DNA of 64,000 bases, taken from positions 124,001 to 188,000 of the forward strand of contig JAEPND010000002.1 in NCBI GenBank assembly GCA_017643585.1, read 5' to 3'. Under the pieces are notes generated by a model. It had not been told where the DNA came from, did not search any database, and saw nothing but the letters and a program-made list of their open reading frames with translations. Each line of letters begins with the position of its first letter. The stretch's first letter is position 1. This DNA is from Maricaulis sp. (GTDB lineage Bacteria; Pseudomonadota; Alphaproteobacteria; Caulobacterales; Maricaulaceae). Shown here piece by piece: positions 25,955 to 35,816 of the stretch. Made by a program: the position numbers and the translations under genes.

Positions 25955-27361
25955 CTATCTCCGCAGGAATATGGCCCAGATGGCGGTCAGGGCTGCAATG
26001 ACTTCCAGACGCCCCAAAATCATGACCGGAATAAGGGCGGTGCGTGCTTTTTCGCTGAGCGAGGTCCACGCCAGTTCTTCGCCCGTAACCTGATCAAACA
26101 CCGGGCCGGCATTGGCAAGAGCGCTGACTGTGGCGATGAAGCTGGCTTCAAAGGCGTTGTCAAAGAGCGCGACGACAAAGGCGCCCAGCCCGAGGACGGC
26201 TGCAAAGGCCAGACCGTAGGACCAGACCGCAATCAAGGACCGGTCCTTTGTCTCGCGTCCCCGGAATGAGACCGGCATGACGCTGGACGGATCCGCCAGC
26301 ACAGCGAGTTCCGAGCCCATACGCTTCCAGAGCATCAGGATCCGGGTGACCTTGACGCCGCCCGTGGTGGATGCGGCCGCGCCGCCGATCATGATCACGA
26401 AAAGGGCTAACAAGGCCACGGGGAACACGTCATTTCCAACATGATAGCCGGACGTTGAAACGAGAAGCGCAGCATTGGCCGTGTGGACGATCAGATCGTC
26501 ACCGGTTGCGATAAAGAAAATCAATCCGGTTCCTATAACGAGCGCCAGCAAGCCAATGAGGTCGGGGTCGCGGATCGTCGCCTTGTCGCGCAGGGCATCC
26601 CAGAACAGCGACACATTCAGACTGCCGCACAGCGCGGCAAGGACGACCCAAAACACTGTCAGATTGAAGGTTGAAAAGGCCCCCGCGGGCAAGTCGGGCA
26701 TCGTGCCCGTTGTCGACAACCCGCCCATTGCCAGGACTGTTGCTGAGAACAGGTCATTGCCGGCAAACATTAACCCGATCATCACCAGCGCGGTCAGCAA
26801 GGCATAAATCAGGGCGATCCGCCGTGCTGCAACGCCGAGATGTGAGAAGACATTGTCCGGCCGGATCGTCAGCAAGGCGGAGCGCCGGATGGCGGGCAAA
26901 TCCTTGTCCAGTGCTGCAAAGACGGCTGTCGCCAGCACCAGCGTAGAATACCCGCCTGTCCAGCCCAGCAAGGCGCGCCACAGGATGAATATGCGCGGAA
27001 GGTCCTGTGGTTCCGCAAGGGTGGCGCCGGTTGTTGTCAGCGCGGAATACGCTTCGAATATCGCGTCAGGAAGCGTGAAAAACCCTGACAGATACAGGGG
27101 GATTGATGCGAACGCGGGCGTGATGCTCCAGGCGATCAGGGCGAGTAGAACGGCATCGACTGCGGTCGCTGACATCCGCATGCCCCTTGTCGCGGTGAGC
27201 ATCAGAATACCGGGAATTCCCGACACCGCTGCACTGGCAAAAAACAGGGGAGAAAGATGGGATTCCCCAAGGGCACTGGCCAACAGGCCGGCAATTGCCG
27301 CGACCAGTGCGAGCAGTGTCCAAAGCCCTCCAAGCGGCCTGAAGAGTGCACTCGGCCCCAT
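25955..27361 (-). CDS. trkH: Trk-type potassium uptake membrane subunit TrkH
   Basis: The ATG at 27361, two bases after the trkA stop, gives 468 residues; the open frame continues upstream inside trkA. It shows the fourfold membrane-pore-membrane arrangement, with selectivity-filter loops ALTTTGAT, GLSTTGTM, LVSTSGYH and ALANAGPVF. It forms the potassium pathway gated by TrkA at the inner membrane. Confidence 0.92.
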   Translation of the reverse strand: MGPSALFRPLGGLWTLLALVAAIAGLLASALGESHLSPLFFASAAVSGIPGILMLTATRGMRMSATAVDAVLLALIAWSITPAFASIPLYLSGFFTLPDAIFEAYSALTTTGATLAEPQDLPRIFILWRALLGWTGGYSTLVLATAVFAALDKDLPAIRRSALLTIRPDNVFSHLGVAARRIALIYALLTALVMIGLMFAGNDLFSATVLAMGGLSTTGTMPDLPAGAFSTFNLTVFWVVLAALCGSLNVSLFWDALRDKATIRDPDLIGLLALVIGTGLIFFIATGDDLIVHTANAALLVSTSGYHVGNDVFPVALLALFVIMIGGAAASTTGGVKVTRILMLWKRMGSELAVLADPSSVMPVSFRGRETKDRSLIAVWSYGLAFAAVLGLGAFVVALFDNAFEASFIATVSALANAGPVFDQVTGEELAWTSLSEKARTALIPVMILGRLEVIAALTAIWAIFLRR

Positions 27362-27363
27362 GA

Positions 27364-28737
27364 TCAGAAGAATTCGAGGCTGACGCGGAAAAGATGCTCG
27401 ACTTCGGAGATGATTGCGGTGTTGCAAAACAGCAGGACGCGATCATTCTCGCGGATGCGGCCGCCATCCCCCGGAAGCATGACGCTGTCCCCGCGCACGA
27501 CCGCTCCGAGCGCGACGCCATTGGGCAGGTCCAGATCATCAATCTCCCGACCGACAAGCGGTGATGTGGCCAGTGCGACGCCCTCCAGCGCCTCGGCCTG
27601 TCCGCCTCCCAGCGTCTGCAGCCCGGTAATGCGACCGCGCCGAATGTGCTGGAGAATGGTTGATACTGTCGTGGCACGCGGATCAATGAGGACGTCGATT
27701 CCCAAGGGTTTGCGCATGCTTTCAAACGAGCGCTCATTGATCAGGCTGATGGCCCGTTTGGCGCCCTCGCCCTTGGACATGACCGCGGCCAGCATGTTGA
27801 CCTTGTCATCATTAGTTACACACACCGCCAGCTCAGAGCGTGCCACACCGGCTTCGGCAAGCATGGCCGGGCTGAGACCATCCCCGTGCAGGACGACGGT
27901 TTTCTTGAGCACTTCAGCGGCATGTTCAGCCCGCTTCTTGTCGGCCTCGATCAGGCGGACCTTGACGCCGCCGGAGCGTTCCAGCGCTCGCGCGACATAA
28001 AGCCCAATATTGCCGGCGCCGACGATGACGACACGACGCACGGTGTCGGCCTCCTGGCCGAAAATATCCAGCGCACGCCGAACCTGTTCGCTTTCCGTGA
28101 CGACATAGACATCATCGCCGGGCAGAAGCGGGTCAGACGGCTTGGGAATAAAGAGGGTCTGCTCGCGCTGGACGCCAACGACGGTGACACGCAGATCGGG
28201 GAACAACTCCATCAATTGTTCGGTCGAGGAGCCTGCTGCAGGTGAGCGCTCGTCGAGGCGCAGTCCCAGCAACTGGATGCGTCCTCCGGCAAACACGGCG
28301 GTGTTGAAGGCCCCGGGCGTTTCCATGCGTTGCAGGATGGCTCGGCCGACTTCCAGTTCCGGAGAGATGATCTCGTTGATCGGGAGATTGCCGGTGGTGA
28401 ACAGGTCGGCCCAGGCCGGGTCGAGATAGTTCTGGGCCCGGACCCGCGCAATACGCATCGGGGTTTCGAACAGCGAGTGCGCAACCTGGCAGGCGATCAT
28501 ATTGGTTTCATCGGAGTGCGTGACCGCCACGATCAGGTCCGCCTCTCCCGCCCCGGCGCGTTCGAGCACATCGGGGTGCGAGCCGTGACCAACCACGCCG
28601 CGGACATCAAGATCCGTGACGATATTATCGATCAGCTCGGTCGACCAATCCACAACCGTGACCGCATTGCCTTCTTGAGCAAGCGCCCTGGCGATACCGA
28701 ACCCGACCTGACCCGCACCGCAAACAATCGCTCTCAT
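27364..28737 (-). CDS. trkA: Trk potassium transporter NAD-binding regulatory subunit TrkA
   Basis: A 457-residue cytoplasmic protein with two RCK repeats. The first Rossmann motif is CGAGQVGFGIARAL (residue 4 on) and the second VGAGNIGLYVARAL (about 233 on); each is followed by a TrkA-C domain. It gates TrkH in response to nucleotide binding. The gene starts 9 bases after the ntrX stop, the classic ntrYX-trkAH order of alphaproteobacteria. Confidence 0.95.
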   Translation of the reverse strand: MRAIVCGAGQVGFGIARALAQEGNAVTVVDWSTELIDNIVTDLDVRGVVGHGSHPDVLERAGAGEADLIVAVTHSDETNMIACQVAHSLFETPMRIARVRAQNYLDPAWADLFTTGNLPINEIISPELEVGRAILQRMETPGAFNTAVFAGGRIQLLGLRLDERSPAAGSSTEQLMELFPDLRVTVVGVQREQTLFIPKPSDPLLPGDDVYVVTESEQVRRALDIFGQEADTVRRVVIVGAGNIGLYVARALERSGGVKVRLIEADKKRAEHAAEVLKKTVVLHGDGLSPAMLAEAGVARSELAVCVTNDDKVNMLAAVMSKGEGAKRAISLINERSFESMRKPLGIDVLIDPRATTVSTILQHIRRGRITGLQTLGGGQAEALEGVALATSPLVGREIDDLDLPNGVALGAVVRGDSVMLPGDGGRIRENDRVLLFCNTAIISEVEHLFRVSLEFF

Positions 28738-28746
28738 GAGATGTTC

Positions 28747-30138
28747 CTAGCTCGTCGCCGTATCGCGCTGAGGACCGCCCACACCGAGCGACTTCAGCTT
28801 GCGATGCAAGGCTGACCGTTCCATGCCGATAAAGGCCGCGGTTTTCGAGATATTGCCGCCGAAACGGTCAATCTGGGCCTTCAGGTACTCACGCTCGAAA
28901 CTCTCCCGTGCCTCACGCAGAGACAGGGCAATCATCTTTTCGGAATCAAATCCGCCTTCCTGGGTGTCGCGGGCGACGACTTCGGACGGCAATGCGGCCA
29001 GGGTGATCGGCTGGTCGACCGGTCCGGTGGCCAGGATCAGGAGGCGTTCCACATTATTGCGAAGCTGACGGACATTGCCCGGCCAGCTGTGTGCTTGCAG
29101 GGCTGCCATGACATCTTCACCGAACACACGTCGCGGCAATCCGGCGGTCACCGTCAGGCTTTCCTGGAAGTGCTCGACCAAGTAGGGAATATCTTCCCGA
29201 CGCTCCGCCAGGGCCGGAACCGCGATCGGCACCACGGCGAGGCGGTGGTAAAGGTCTTCTCGGAATTCACCGGATTCAATACTGGCGTGCAGATCCCTGG
29301 AGGAGCTCGAGATCACGCGGACATCCACCGATACATCGGCCGTGCCGCCGATGCGGCGAAAACGCTGTTCGACCAGGAGACGCAGGAGTTTCGTCTGGGT
29401 CTCGCGCGGCATGTCGCCGATTTCATCGAGATAGAGCGTGCCGCCATGAGCCCGCTCAAGCAGTCCGACATGCTTGATGCTGCCATCATCATTTTCGCGG
29501 CCGAACAATTCTTCCTCGAACGCCTCCGGCGCGATGCCCGGTGCGCTGACGGCGATGAAATCCCCTGACCCGCGCGGCGATCCATCATGGATCTGGCGAG
29601 CGACGAGTTCCTTGCCAGCCCCTGAGGGGCCCTTGATCATCACGCGGCTATTGGTCGGGCTAACCCGGTCGACCAGCTGGCGGACTTGGACAATGCCCGA
29701 GGAGTTGCCGATCAGGGTCGACTGGACCTCGGAACGGGCCCGCAGTTCGGCGTTTTCCTGGCGCAGGCGGCTGTTTTCCAGCGCCCGCGTCACCGTCAGC
29801 AATAGCTTGTCCGACTTGAACGGCTTCTCGAGGAAGTCGTAGGCGCCCTTGCGAATGGCGCCGACGGCCGTCTCGATCGTACCGTGACCCGAGATCACGA
29901 TAACCGGCAGGTTTTCGTCGATACGCTTGAACTCATCGAGCAGTTCAAGTCCGTCCAGGCGGCTGCCCTGCAGCCAGACGTCCAGGATGATCAGGGACGG
30001 TTTGCGCGCCTGTATGGCAGCAAGAGCACCATCGGCATCGGCCGCTTCACGCGGCTCGTACCCGTCGTCCTCCAGCAGACCGCCAATCAGTTCGCGGATA
30101 TCCGCTTCATCATCCACGATCAGGATGTCGCGTGCCAT
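28747..30138 (-). CDS. ntrX: Nitrogen-responsive response regulator NtrX
   Basis: A 463-residue NtrC-family regulator. The receiver domain (1-120) has phospho-acceptor Asp53 in ILDVWLQG and the switch Lys in EKPF. The AAA+ domain (about 140-370) has Walker A GPSGAGKE and Walker B TLYLDEIGDMP. Between them, where sigma-54 activators carry GAFTGA, it reads ELFGRENDDGSIKHVG, so the sigma-54 contact loop is missing. A Fis-type HTH ends the protein (ISKTAAFIGMERSALHRKLKSLG). NtrX without GAFTGA is known from other alphaproteobacteria and regulates envelope, redox and nitrogen genes. It is 3 bases from ntrY. Confidence 0.95.
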   Translation of the reverse strand: MARDILIVDDEADIRELIGGLLEDDGYEPREAADADGALAAIQARKPSLIILDVWLQGSRLDGLELLDEFKRIDENLPVIVISGHGTIETAVGAIRKGAYDFLEKPFKSDKLLLTVTRALENSRLRQENAELRARSEVQSTLIGNSSGIVQVRQLVDRVSPTNSRVMIKGPSGAGKELVARQIHDGSPRGSGDFIAVSAPGIAPEAFEEELFGRENDDGSIKHVGLLERAHGGTLYLDEIGDMPRETQTKLLRLLVEQRFRRIGGTADVSVDVRVISSSSRDLHASIESGEFREDLYHRLAVVPIAVPALAERREDIPYLVEHFQESLTVTAGLPRRVFGEDVMAALQAHSWPGNVRQLRNNVERLLILATGPVDQPITLAALPSEVVARDTQEGGFDSEKMIALSLREARESFEREYLKAQIDRFGGNISKTAAFIGMERSALHRKLKSLGVGGPQRDTATS

Positions 30139-30141
30139 GAA

Positions 30142-32373
30142 TCAAGCCTCCTGCGCATTCTCAAGCACGGTTTCACTCTCTCCCGCCAGCGGGAAGACGA
30201 GCCTGACAACTGCACCATGGCCTTCCTCGGGCGTGTCCAGTTCAAGACGGCCCTTATGGTCTTCCATGACGCGTTTCACGATCGCGAGGCCAAGCCCCGT
30301 GCCTTTTTCGCGTGTTGTCATATACGGTTCGGTCAGGCGCTCCCGGTTGGAAACCGGCCAGCCCAGACCATTGTCCTGCACTTCGATCACGGCATAGCCG
30401 TGTTCCTTGCGCAGGTGGGTTGCGATAATGCCCGGCTTGGCACCACCCAGATCGCTTTGCATGCGTGAGGACACGCTTTCAGCTGCGTTCTTGAGGATGT
30501 TTGCCAGAGCCTGGCTCGACAATCGCGCATCACAGAGCGCGTACAGCGAGTCATCACTAGCCTCGAAACTGACATCGATATACGGGGAGGCCACGCGCTG
30601 GGCAAAGACAGCGGCCTGGGTCATTTCCCGCATTTCGACCGGTTCCACCTTCGGCTGCGGCATTCGCGCAAAGGACGAGAATTCGTCGACCATGCGTCCG
30701 ATATCGTTGACCTGGCGCACGATGGTATCGGTGCAACGGTCGAAAATCTCGACATCCGTCTGGATTTCCTTGCGATACTTGCGCTGGATCCGTTCTGCCG
30801 ATAGCTGGATCGGGGTCAGCGGGTTCTTGATCTCGTGGGCGATGCGCCGGGCCACGTCCCGCCAGGCGGCATTGCGTTGTGCCGCGACCAGACGCGTGAC
30901 ATCGTCAAAGGTAACAATCAGGCCGGCTTCCTCGTCCATCGCAGCGCGGACCGAGAGACTACGGACCTGATCATCTTCTGCATCTACATCGATCTGGGCT
31001 TCCGCGATCAATCCAGGGCGACGTCGGGCCTCTTCCACGATTTCAAACAGTTCCGGTGAAATGCTCGAGACATTGATGCCGATCAGATCATCCGTGCCCG
31101 GGCTCAACAGGCTGACGGCCGACCGGTTGACCAGCGTGATCCGGTCCTGGCTGTCGACCCCCATGACGCCCGCACTAACACCGGCGAGAACCGCTTCAGT
31201 GAATGCCCGGCGTTGTTCAGATTCCGCATGCGACTCTATGAGTTCGCGTCGCTGGCTGCGCAATTGTCGGGTCATCCGGTTGAACGCGCGGCCGAGAGCG
31301 GCAATCTCGTCATCCTCTCGCCCCATCTGCACGCGCGTGTCCAGATCGCCGCGCCGGACACATTCCGCCGCGTACACCAGGCGTGAAATGGGGGTTACGA
31401 CCCGTGTGGCAGCGGAGAGCGCCAACCAGATCGAGCCAATGATGATCAGGGCGACGACTTCCGCATAGAGCAGGAAGAAGACGGCCCGGGTTTCTGCTTC
31501 GCGTTCACGGATCGAGCGTACGGCGCTGGAAGCATCCAGAACCTCGCGGAACATCGACATGCCAACTTCAAGCTCTCTGACGACATAGAGGTAGGCGTCG
31601 TCATAGCCTTCCAGCTTGCGCAGCACGCGCATGCCTTCTGCCGTCCCCACCGGCGTGTGCCGGGGGTCTGCGACCGCATTACCGCCTTCATCTGCGAGAT
31701 CATAGAGATTGGCGGAAGGCGGGACATATACCTCGTCCTGCCGGAACTCGACCTCGGCCAGGCGTGTGCCGCGGCTGTCCAGAATATAGCCCGCATTCAG
31801 CCGCGCTTCAGCGACCGCGTTGGCAAATCCGACATTGTACTGGATGCGACTGGTGACAAATTGCTCGACAGCGTCTTCCTGTTCGAGCGCTTCTGCCAAC
31901 GCGTTGACGAGATAGGCGGTCCGCTCGGCTTCAGCCGTAAAGAACTGGTTGGCCGTGCTCGAAGCGGTTTCCACAAAGGTCTCTACCCGGTCGCCGAACC
32001 AGTATTCCACACCGCGCGACAGGACAGCGCCCAGAAAGATGGCGGAAAAAACGGCCGGGGCCGCAGCTGCGATCGAGAACAAGCCGACGAAACGAAGGTG
32101 CAGGCGCGGTGCGGGTTCGCCGAACCGTCGGCCGCGAATACGCCGGCGGACGCGTACAATGACGACGAGCGCCAGTGCCAGGATCAGGATCGCATTGCCG
32201 GACAGAATGGCCAGAGCCAGACTGTCACCCGGTTCCAGTGCATAGATATCGCCCAGAATTGCCACAGCGATGACAACAAGAACCGTCGTCGCCACGACAA
32301 AGCCAAGCCCGAAAAGGGCAGCAGAACGCGGCGAGATATTCTTGATCAAGCTGACAGATTCAGAATCTGACAC
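30142..32373 (-). CDS. ntrY: Sensor histidine kinase NtrY
   Basis: A 743-residue membrane kinase. Membrane helices near 20-75 and 90-110, a periplasmic sensor region (about 115-295), another helix and a HAMP domain (VVTPISRLVYAAECVRRGDLDTRV) are followed by a PAS domain, the HisKA box RRIAHEIKNPLTPIQLSAERI (His about 511), and the ATPase with N box ANILKNAAESV, G1 VQDNGLGWP and G2 KGTGLGLAIVK. It phosphorylates NtrX in response to a nitrogen or redox-related signal. Confidence 0.95.
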   Translation of the reverse strand: MSDSESVSLIKNISPRSAALFGLGFVVATTVLVVIAVAILGDIYALEPGDSLALAILSGNAILILALALVVIVRVRRRIRGRRFGEPAPRLHLRFVGLFSIAAAAPAVFSAIFLGAVLSRGVEYWFGDRVETFVETASSTANQFFTAEAERTAYLVNALAEALEQEDAVEQFVTSRIQYNVGFANAVAEARLNAGYILDSRGTRLAEVEFRQDEVYVPPSANLYDLADEGGNAVADPRHTPVGTAEGMRVLRKLEGYDDAYLYVVRELEVGMSMFREVLDASSAVRSIREREAETRAVFFLLYAEVVALIIIGSIWLALSAATRVVTPISRLVYAAECVRRGDLDTRVQMGREDDEIAALGRAFNRMTRQLRSQRRELIESHAESEQRRAFTEAVLAGVSAGVMGVDSQDRITLVNRSAVSLLSPGTDDLIGINVSSISPELFEIVEEARRRPGLIAEAQIDVDAEDDQVRSLSVRAAMDEEAGLIVTFDDVTRLVAAQRNAAWRDVARRIAHEIKNPLTPIQLSAERIQRKYRKEIQTDVEIFDRCTDTIVRQVNDIGRMVDEFSSFARMPQPKVEPVEMREMTQAAVFAQRVASPYIDVSFEASDDSLYALCDARLSSQALANILKNAAESVSSRMQSDLGGAKPGIIATHLRKEHGYAVIEVQDNGLGWPVSNRERLTEPYMTTREKGTGLGLAIVKRVMEDHKGRLELDTPEEGHGAVVRLVFPLAGESETVLENAQEA

Positions 32374-32453
32374 GGCGTTTCCCGAACTACAAAAACGGTA
32401 TCTTTACGCCCTTGTTGCCCAAAATCAACACTCGTGTTCCGGTCGCCACAATG

Positions 32454-33707
32454 TCAGCGCAGGCCGAGCTCTGCCATGCGTCTCGCCAGGGTGTTGCGAT
32501 TGACACCGATCCGCGCCGCCGCCTTGGACTGGTTTCCCGTCTCGGCCTCCAGGGCTTGCAGGATCAGGGCTTTGTCCAATTGGTCGAGCCCTTCCTGGCG
32601 CGTGATGCCGCGCGCATTCATATGCTGGGCGAGCGCCGCAAACGGGTCTGCGGCTGTCGGCGCCGTTTCATCGTGGCTGGCGCGTGACAACTCTTCCTTC
32701 ACCAGATCAAGGCTGGGCGCGCCGGACTGGCTACCAACGGCCAAGCGCGACAGCACAGCTCGAAGCTGGGCCGAATTCCCCGGCCAGTTATAGGCCTGCA
32801 GGGCGTCGAGGATATTGGCTGGGAGCGAGAGCGGGGTTCGCCCGTCGCGGCGGGCGAATTCGGTCATGAAGGCCTGCGCGAGCGCGGGGATATCATCAGC
32901 CCGCTGGCGAAGCGGCGGGAGGTCCACACGGCTCTCCCCCAGGCGTGCCTGCAGACGACTGCTCAACTCGACCTTGCCCGGAGTGAAGGTCGCCACGACC
33001 AGTGCCTTGCCGGTATCCAGCCCGTCCAGCCCGGCTCCCAATTGCCGCTCATCCCACTCATCCAGGCGCAGCCAGAGATGATGGGAGGCGGATTGGCACG
33101 CGTCGAAGATCTCCTTTGGGGCGTGGGAGGGGGTGAGCACCTGGATTTCCTCGCTCGCCACCCCCCTCGCCTCGAACAGGGTATCAGCGGCCGTGCGCTT
33201 GCCGGTCCCGGCCTCACCGGTGATGAGGACATTGGCGCGACTGCGGGCTGCCATTCCGATCGCCTTGAAGCTGGGTTGCATCTCCTGGGACCGCCCGGAC
33301 AAACCGGATTCGGTGGCGCGTTCACGCGGTCGAAAGCCTTTCTTGGCGGACTTGAGTGCGGCCGCCACGGTCGCGGACAGATCATCCAGGTCGAAGGGTT
33401 TGGGCAGGTATTCAAACACGCCAACCCGGGAGGCTCCGATCGCAGTTTTGGCTGTCGTCTGCGCACTCATGGCAATCACTGGCATGTCCGGCTGCAATCG
33501 CTTGAGCATGGGCAGATGCTCGAACACGTTTACGCCGTCCAGCAGAACATCCGTCAGCAACAAGTCTGCCGTGCCGTCCTGAAGCCATGTTCGTGCGGTT
33601 TCAATGGCGCCGGTTGCACGCACTTCATAGCCCGCGGACGACAGTCCCCGGGTTACAATCTTGCGCAGACTTTCATCGTCTTCGAGCAGGATAATCTTAG
33701 CGGCCAT
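32454..33707 (-). CDS. ntrC: NtrC-family response regulator with degenerate AAA+ domain
   Basis: 417 residues, about 60 fewer than usual for NtrC. The receiver is intact (EDD at 9-11, Asp53 in LTDVLLDG, Lys in LPKPFDL). In the AAA+ region Walker A (GEAGTGKRTAAD) and an LDEWDE Walker B remain, but the GAFTGA loop and the conserved FREDLYYRL stretch are gone; PLRQRADDIPALA and WPGNSAQLRAVL persist. The Fis-type HTH (SKAAARIGVNRNTLARRMAELG) is normal. By position behind ntrB it is NtrC. It probably binds DNA and responds to phosphorylation but cannot activate sigma-54 in the standard way. Its start overlaps ntrB by 11 bases. Confidence 0.88.
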   Translation of the reverse strand: MAAKIILLEDDESLRKIVTRGLSSAGYEVRATGAIETARTWLQDGTADLLLTDVLLDGVNVFEHLPMLKRLQPDMPVIAMSAQTTAKTAIGASRVGVFEYLPKPFDLDDLSATVAAALKSAKKGFRPRERATESGLSGRSQEMQPSFKAIGMAARSRANVLITGEAGTGKRTAADTLFEARGVASEEIQVLTPSHAPKEIFDACQSASHHLWLRLDEWDERQLGAGLDGLDTGKALVVATFTPGKVELSSRLQARLGESRVDLPPLRQRADDIPALAQAFMTEFARRDGRTPLSLPANILDALQAYNWPGNSAQLRAVLSRLAVGSQSGAPSLDLVKEELSRASHDETAPTAADPFAALAQHMNARGITRQEGLDQLDKALILQALEAETGNQSKAAARIGVNRNTLARRMAELGLR

Positions 33708-34743
33708 GTGTCCCTCGGCGGTCGGCAGGCAGTTTCAGGTAGAAGGAGGTCGAGCCCTCCCGGGAGTCAAAATCCAGGCGACCACCATGTAATTGGGCGA
33801 TGCGCGCGCAGAAGGAGAGCCCGAGCCCCTCTCCTGCAGGCTTACTGGTCACAAAGGGGGTGAAGAGCGACGCGCGCAATTCCGGAGCGACACCCGGGCC
33901 ATTATCCCGGACTGCGATGACCAGTGGTGCGGGGCGAGACCCTTCAACACCGCGATCGAGTGCATCGTAATAGGTCTCGACCCGGATTTTCGGATCCGCA
34001 GTGTCGACCAGGGCGTCCAGGGCGTTCTGCAACAGGTTCAGGACGACTTGCTGGAGCAAAAGTGCATCGCCGCGTCCCTGGGGCAGTGACGGGTCGAACT
34101 GCTCGACAATTAATCCGGACGCCAGATCTGCGCCGCGCTCCAGTCTTTCAAGTGCTTCCACGCAGACCCGGTTCAGGTTGACCGGCTCTTCCGCCTGGAG
34201 CTCGACATCGCCGATACTGCTCCAGCGATTGGCGAGACTGGTAATCCGGTCCACGTCTTCGATTATGGTTTGCGGCAGATCCCGGTCGGGCTCGGGCACC
34301 GCGCGCTCGAGCAATTGAGCCGCTCCGCGAATACTGGCGAGCGGGTTTTTCAGCTCATGTGCCAGCATGCGCCCAAAGCCCAGAGCCGCCTGGTGTTCCT
34401 GTCGCCGCGATGGAGCGCTGGGCAGAACGCAGAGTGTCGTCGCGCCCGCCTGGTGATCATAGCTGGCGCTGAGATCGTATCGGCCACCAGCCATCTCGCA
34501 GTCCCGTACGATAACGGATTGGCCGGTGTCGATGGACTGGAAGACGGGTTCTGTGATCCTGGCATAGGCAGGATGCAGGGCGTTGACCCCGTCCTTGCTG
34601 AGGCGTTTCAGGGATATCCCCAGCCACTCCTGGGCTGCGGTGTTGAGCCACAGCACGCGCTTGAGATCGCTGAACACCAGCAGCGGAAACGGCAAGGCTT
34701 CAGCTGCGAGCTGGGCGGGATGTTCCAGTGTCGTCCCGGTCAT
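33697..34743 (-). CDS. ntrB: Nitrogen regulation sensor kinase NtrB
   Basis: From the ATG at 34743, which overlaps the dusB stop as ATGA, it encodes 348 residues without membrane helices. An N-terminal PAS domain (about 10-110) precedes the HisKA box LAHELKNPLASIRGAAQLL (His about 128) and the ATPase domain (N box VVLNLLQNALDAL, G1 VRDNGPGV, G2 GEGLGLSF). In other bacteria it is controlled by PII proteins and phosphorylates NtrC. dusB-ntrB-ntrC is the standard alphaproteobacterial order. Confidence 0.95.
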   Translation of the reverse strand: MTGTTLEHPAQLAAEALPFPLLVFSDLKRVLWLNTAAQEWLGISLKRLSKDGVNALHPAYARITEPVFQSIDTGQSVIVRDCEMAGGRYDLSASYDHQAGATTLCVLPSAPSRRQEHQAALGFGRMLAHELKNPLASIRGAAQLLERAVPEPDRDLPQTIIEDVDRITSLANRWSSIGDVELQAEEPVNLNRVCVEALERLERGADLASGLIVEQFDPSLPQGRGDALLLQQVVLNLLQNALDALVDTADPKIRVETYYDALDRGVEGSRPAPLVIAVRDNGPGVAPELRASLFTPFVTSKPAGEGLGLSFCARIAQLHGGRLDFDSREGSTSFYLKLPADRRGTHGR

Positions 34744-35735
34744 GCCGCCAGCATTTTCCGTGGATCGCCAAGACCGTCGAGGCAATTGAAGAGCTCGTCG
34801 CTGTCAAAGCTGCGGCAAAGGATGTTTTTAAGCGGACGGCGTTCGTCCGCAATCGCTTCGGGAATCTCGGCATCCACGAAGGATGAGAAATGCTTGCGCA
34901 TCATCCGGATGCCCAGATCGCCGCCGTAGAATTCGATCGAATCTTCCAACTGGGTGCGCAAGGCCGCTCGCTTTTCTTCCCAGCTGACATGGCGTGTCTG
35001 TCCCATCAGCCGGGCACCGATTTGGCCCACCAGCCAGGGCAGGCCCTGAGCGGCTCGACCAATCATGACGGCATCTGCTCCGGAGCGTTCCAGCGCCAGG
35101 CGGGCATCTGTTTCGGTGCAGATATCGCCATTGACGATCAGCGGAATTCGGATCGCCTCGCGCACAGGTCGCACGGCATCCCAGTCGGCCTCGCCCTTGT
35201 AGAATTGCTGTCGGGTCCGGCCATGCACCGTGACCAGCTGGATGCCGGCATCTTCGGCGCGTCGCGCCAGTTCGGCCGCATTGAGGCTGGCATGGTCCCA
35301 ACCCAGGCGCATCTTCAGGGTAACCGGAAGCCGCGTCGCCGCCACCGTTGCCTCGATCAATGTCATGGCATGATCGAGATCGCGCATCAGCGCAGAGCCT
35401 GACAATCCCTTGGTCACCTGGCGCGCCGGACAGCCCATATTGATGTCGACGACGTCGGCGCCGGCATCCTCGGCGATCTTCGCGCCTTCTGACATCCAGT
35501 GAGCCTCGCGCCCGGCCAGCTGGATGATGCGTGGGTCGAGGCTGGCATCACTGGCAGCCTTGCGCACCATATCCCGGCGACCGGCGGCGAGTGCGTCACT
35601 GGCAACCATTTCGGAAACGACGGCGCCTGCGCCGAAGGCCTGGGCCTGGCGCCGAAACGGCAAGTCGGTAACACCGGACATGGGCGCCAGCACTGTTGGC
35701 ACCTCGATCTCGTGTTTGCCGATTGAAAAGCTCAT
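34740..35735 (-). CDS. dusB: tRNA-dihydrouridine synthase
   Basis: A 331-residue flavoenzyme that reduces uridines in the tRNA D-loop. The FMN-binding TIM barrel begins LAPMSGVTDLPFRR; the catalytic Cys102 lies in DINMGCPARQV, followed by KGLSGSALMR, VTVHGRTRQQFYKG and GDICTETDA. The helical tRNA-binding domain occupies the last 90 residues. First gene of the dusB-ntrBC block, divergent from ispDF. Confidence 0.95.
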   Translation of the reverse strand: MSFSIGKHEIEVPTVLAPMSGVTDLPFRRQAQAFGAGAVVSEMVASDALAAGRRDMVRKAASDASLDPRIIQLAGREAHWMSEGAKIAEDAGADVVDINMGCPARQVTKGLSGSALMRDLDHAMTLIEATVAATRLPVTLKMRLGWDHASLNAAELARRAEDAGIQLVTVHGRTRQQFYKGEADWDAVRPVREAIRIPLIVNGDICTETDARLALERSGADAVMIGRAAQGLPWLVGQIGARLMGQTRHVSWEEKRAALRTQLEDSIEFYGGDLGIRMMRKHFSSFVDAEIPEAIADERRPLKNILCRSFDSDELFNCLDGLGDPRKMLAA

Positions 35736-35816
35736 GTTAGGTGACTGCCTCTTCGCGCTCTCGTCGCGATAACGCTAACGATTTTGCTGCACTGCGGCAA
35801 TGCATGGGGCTGCCAC

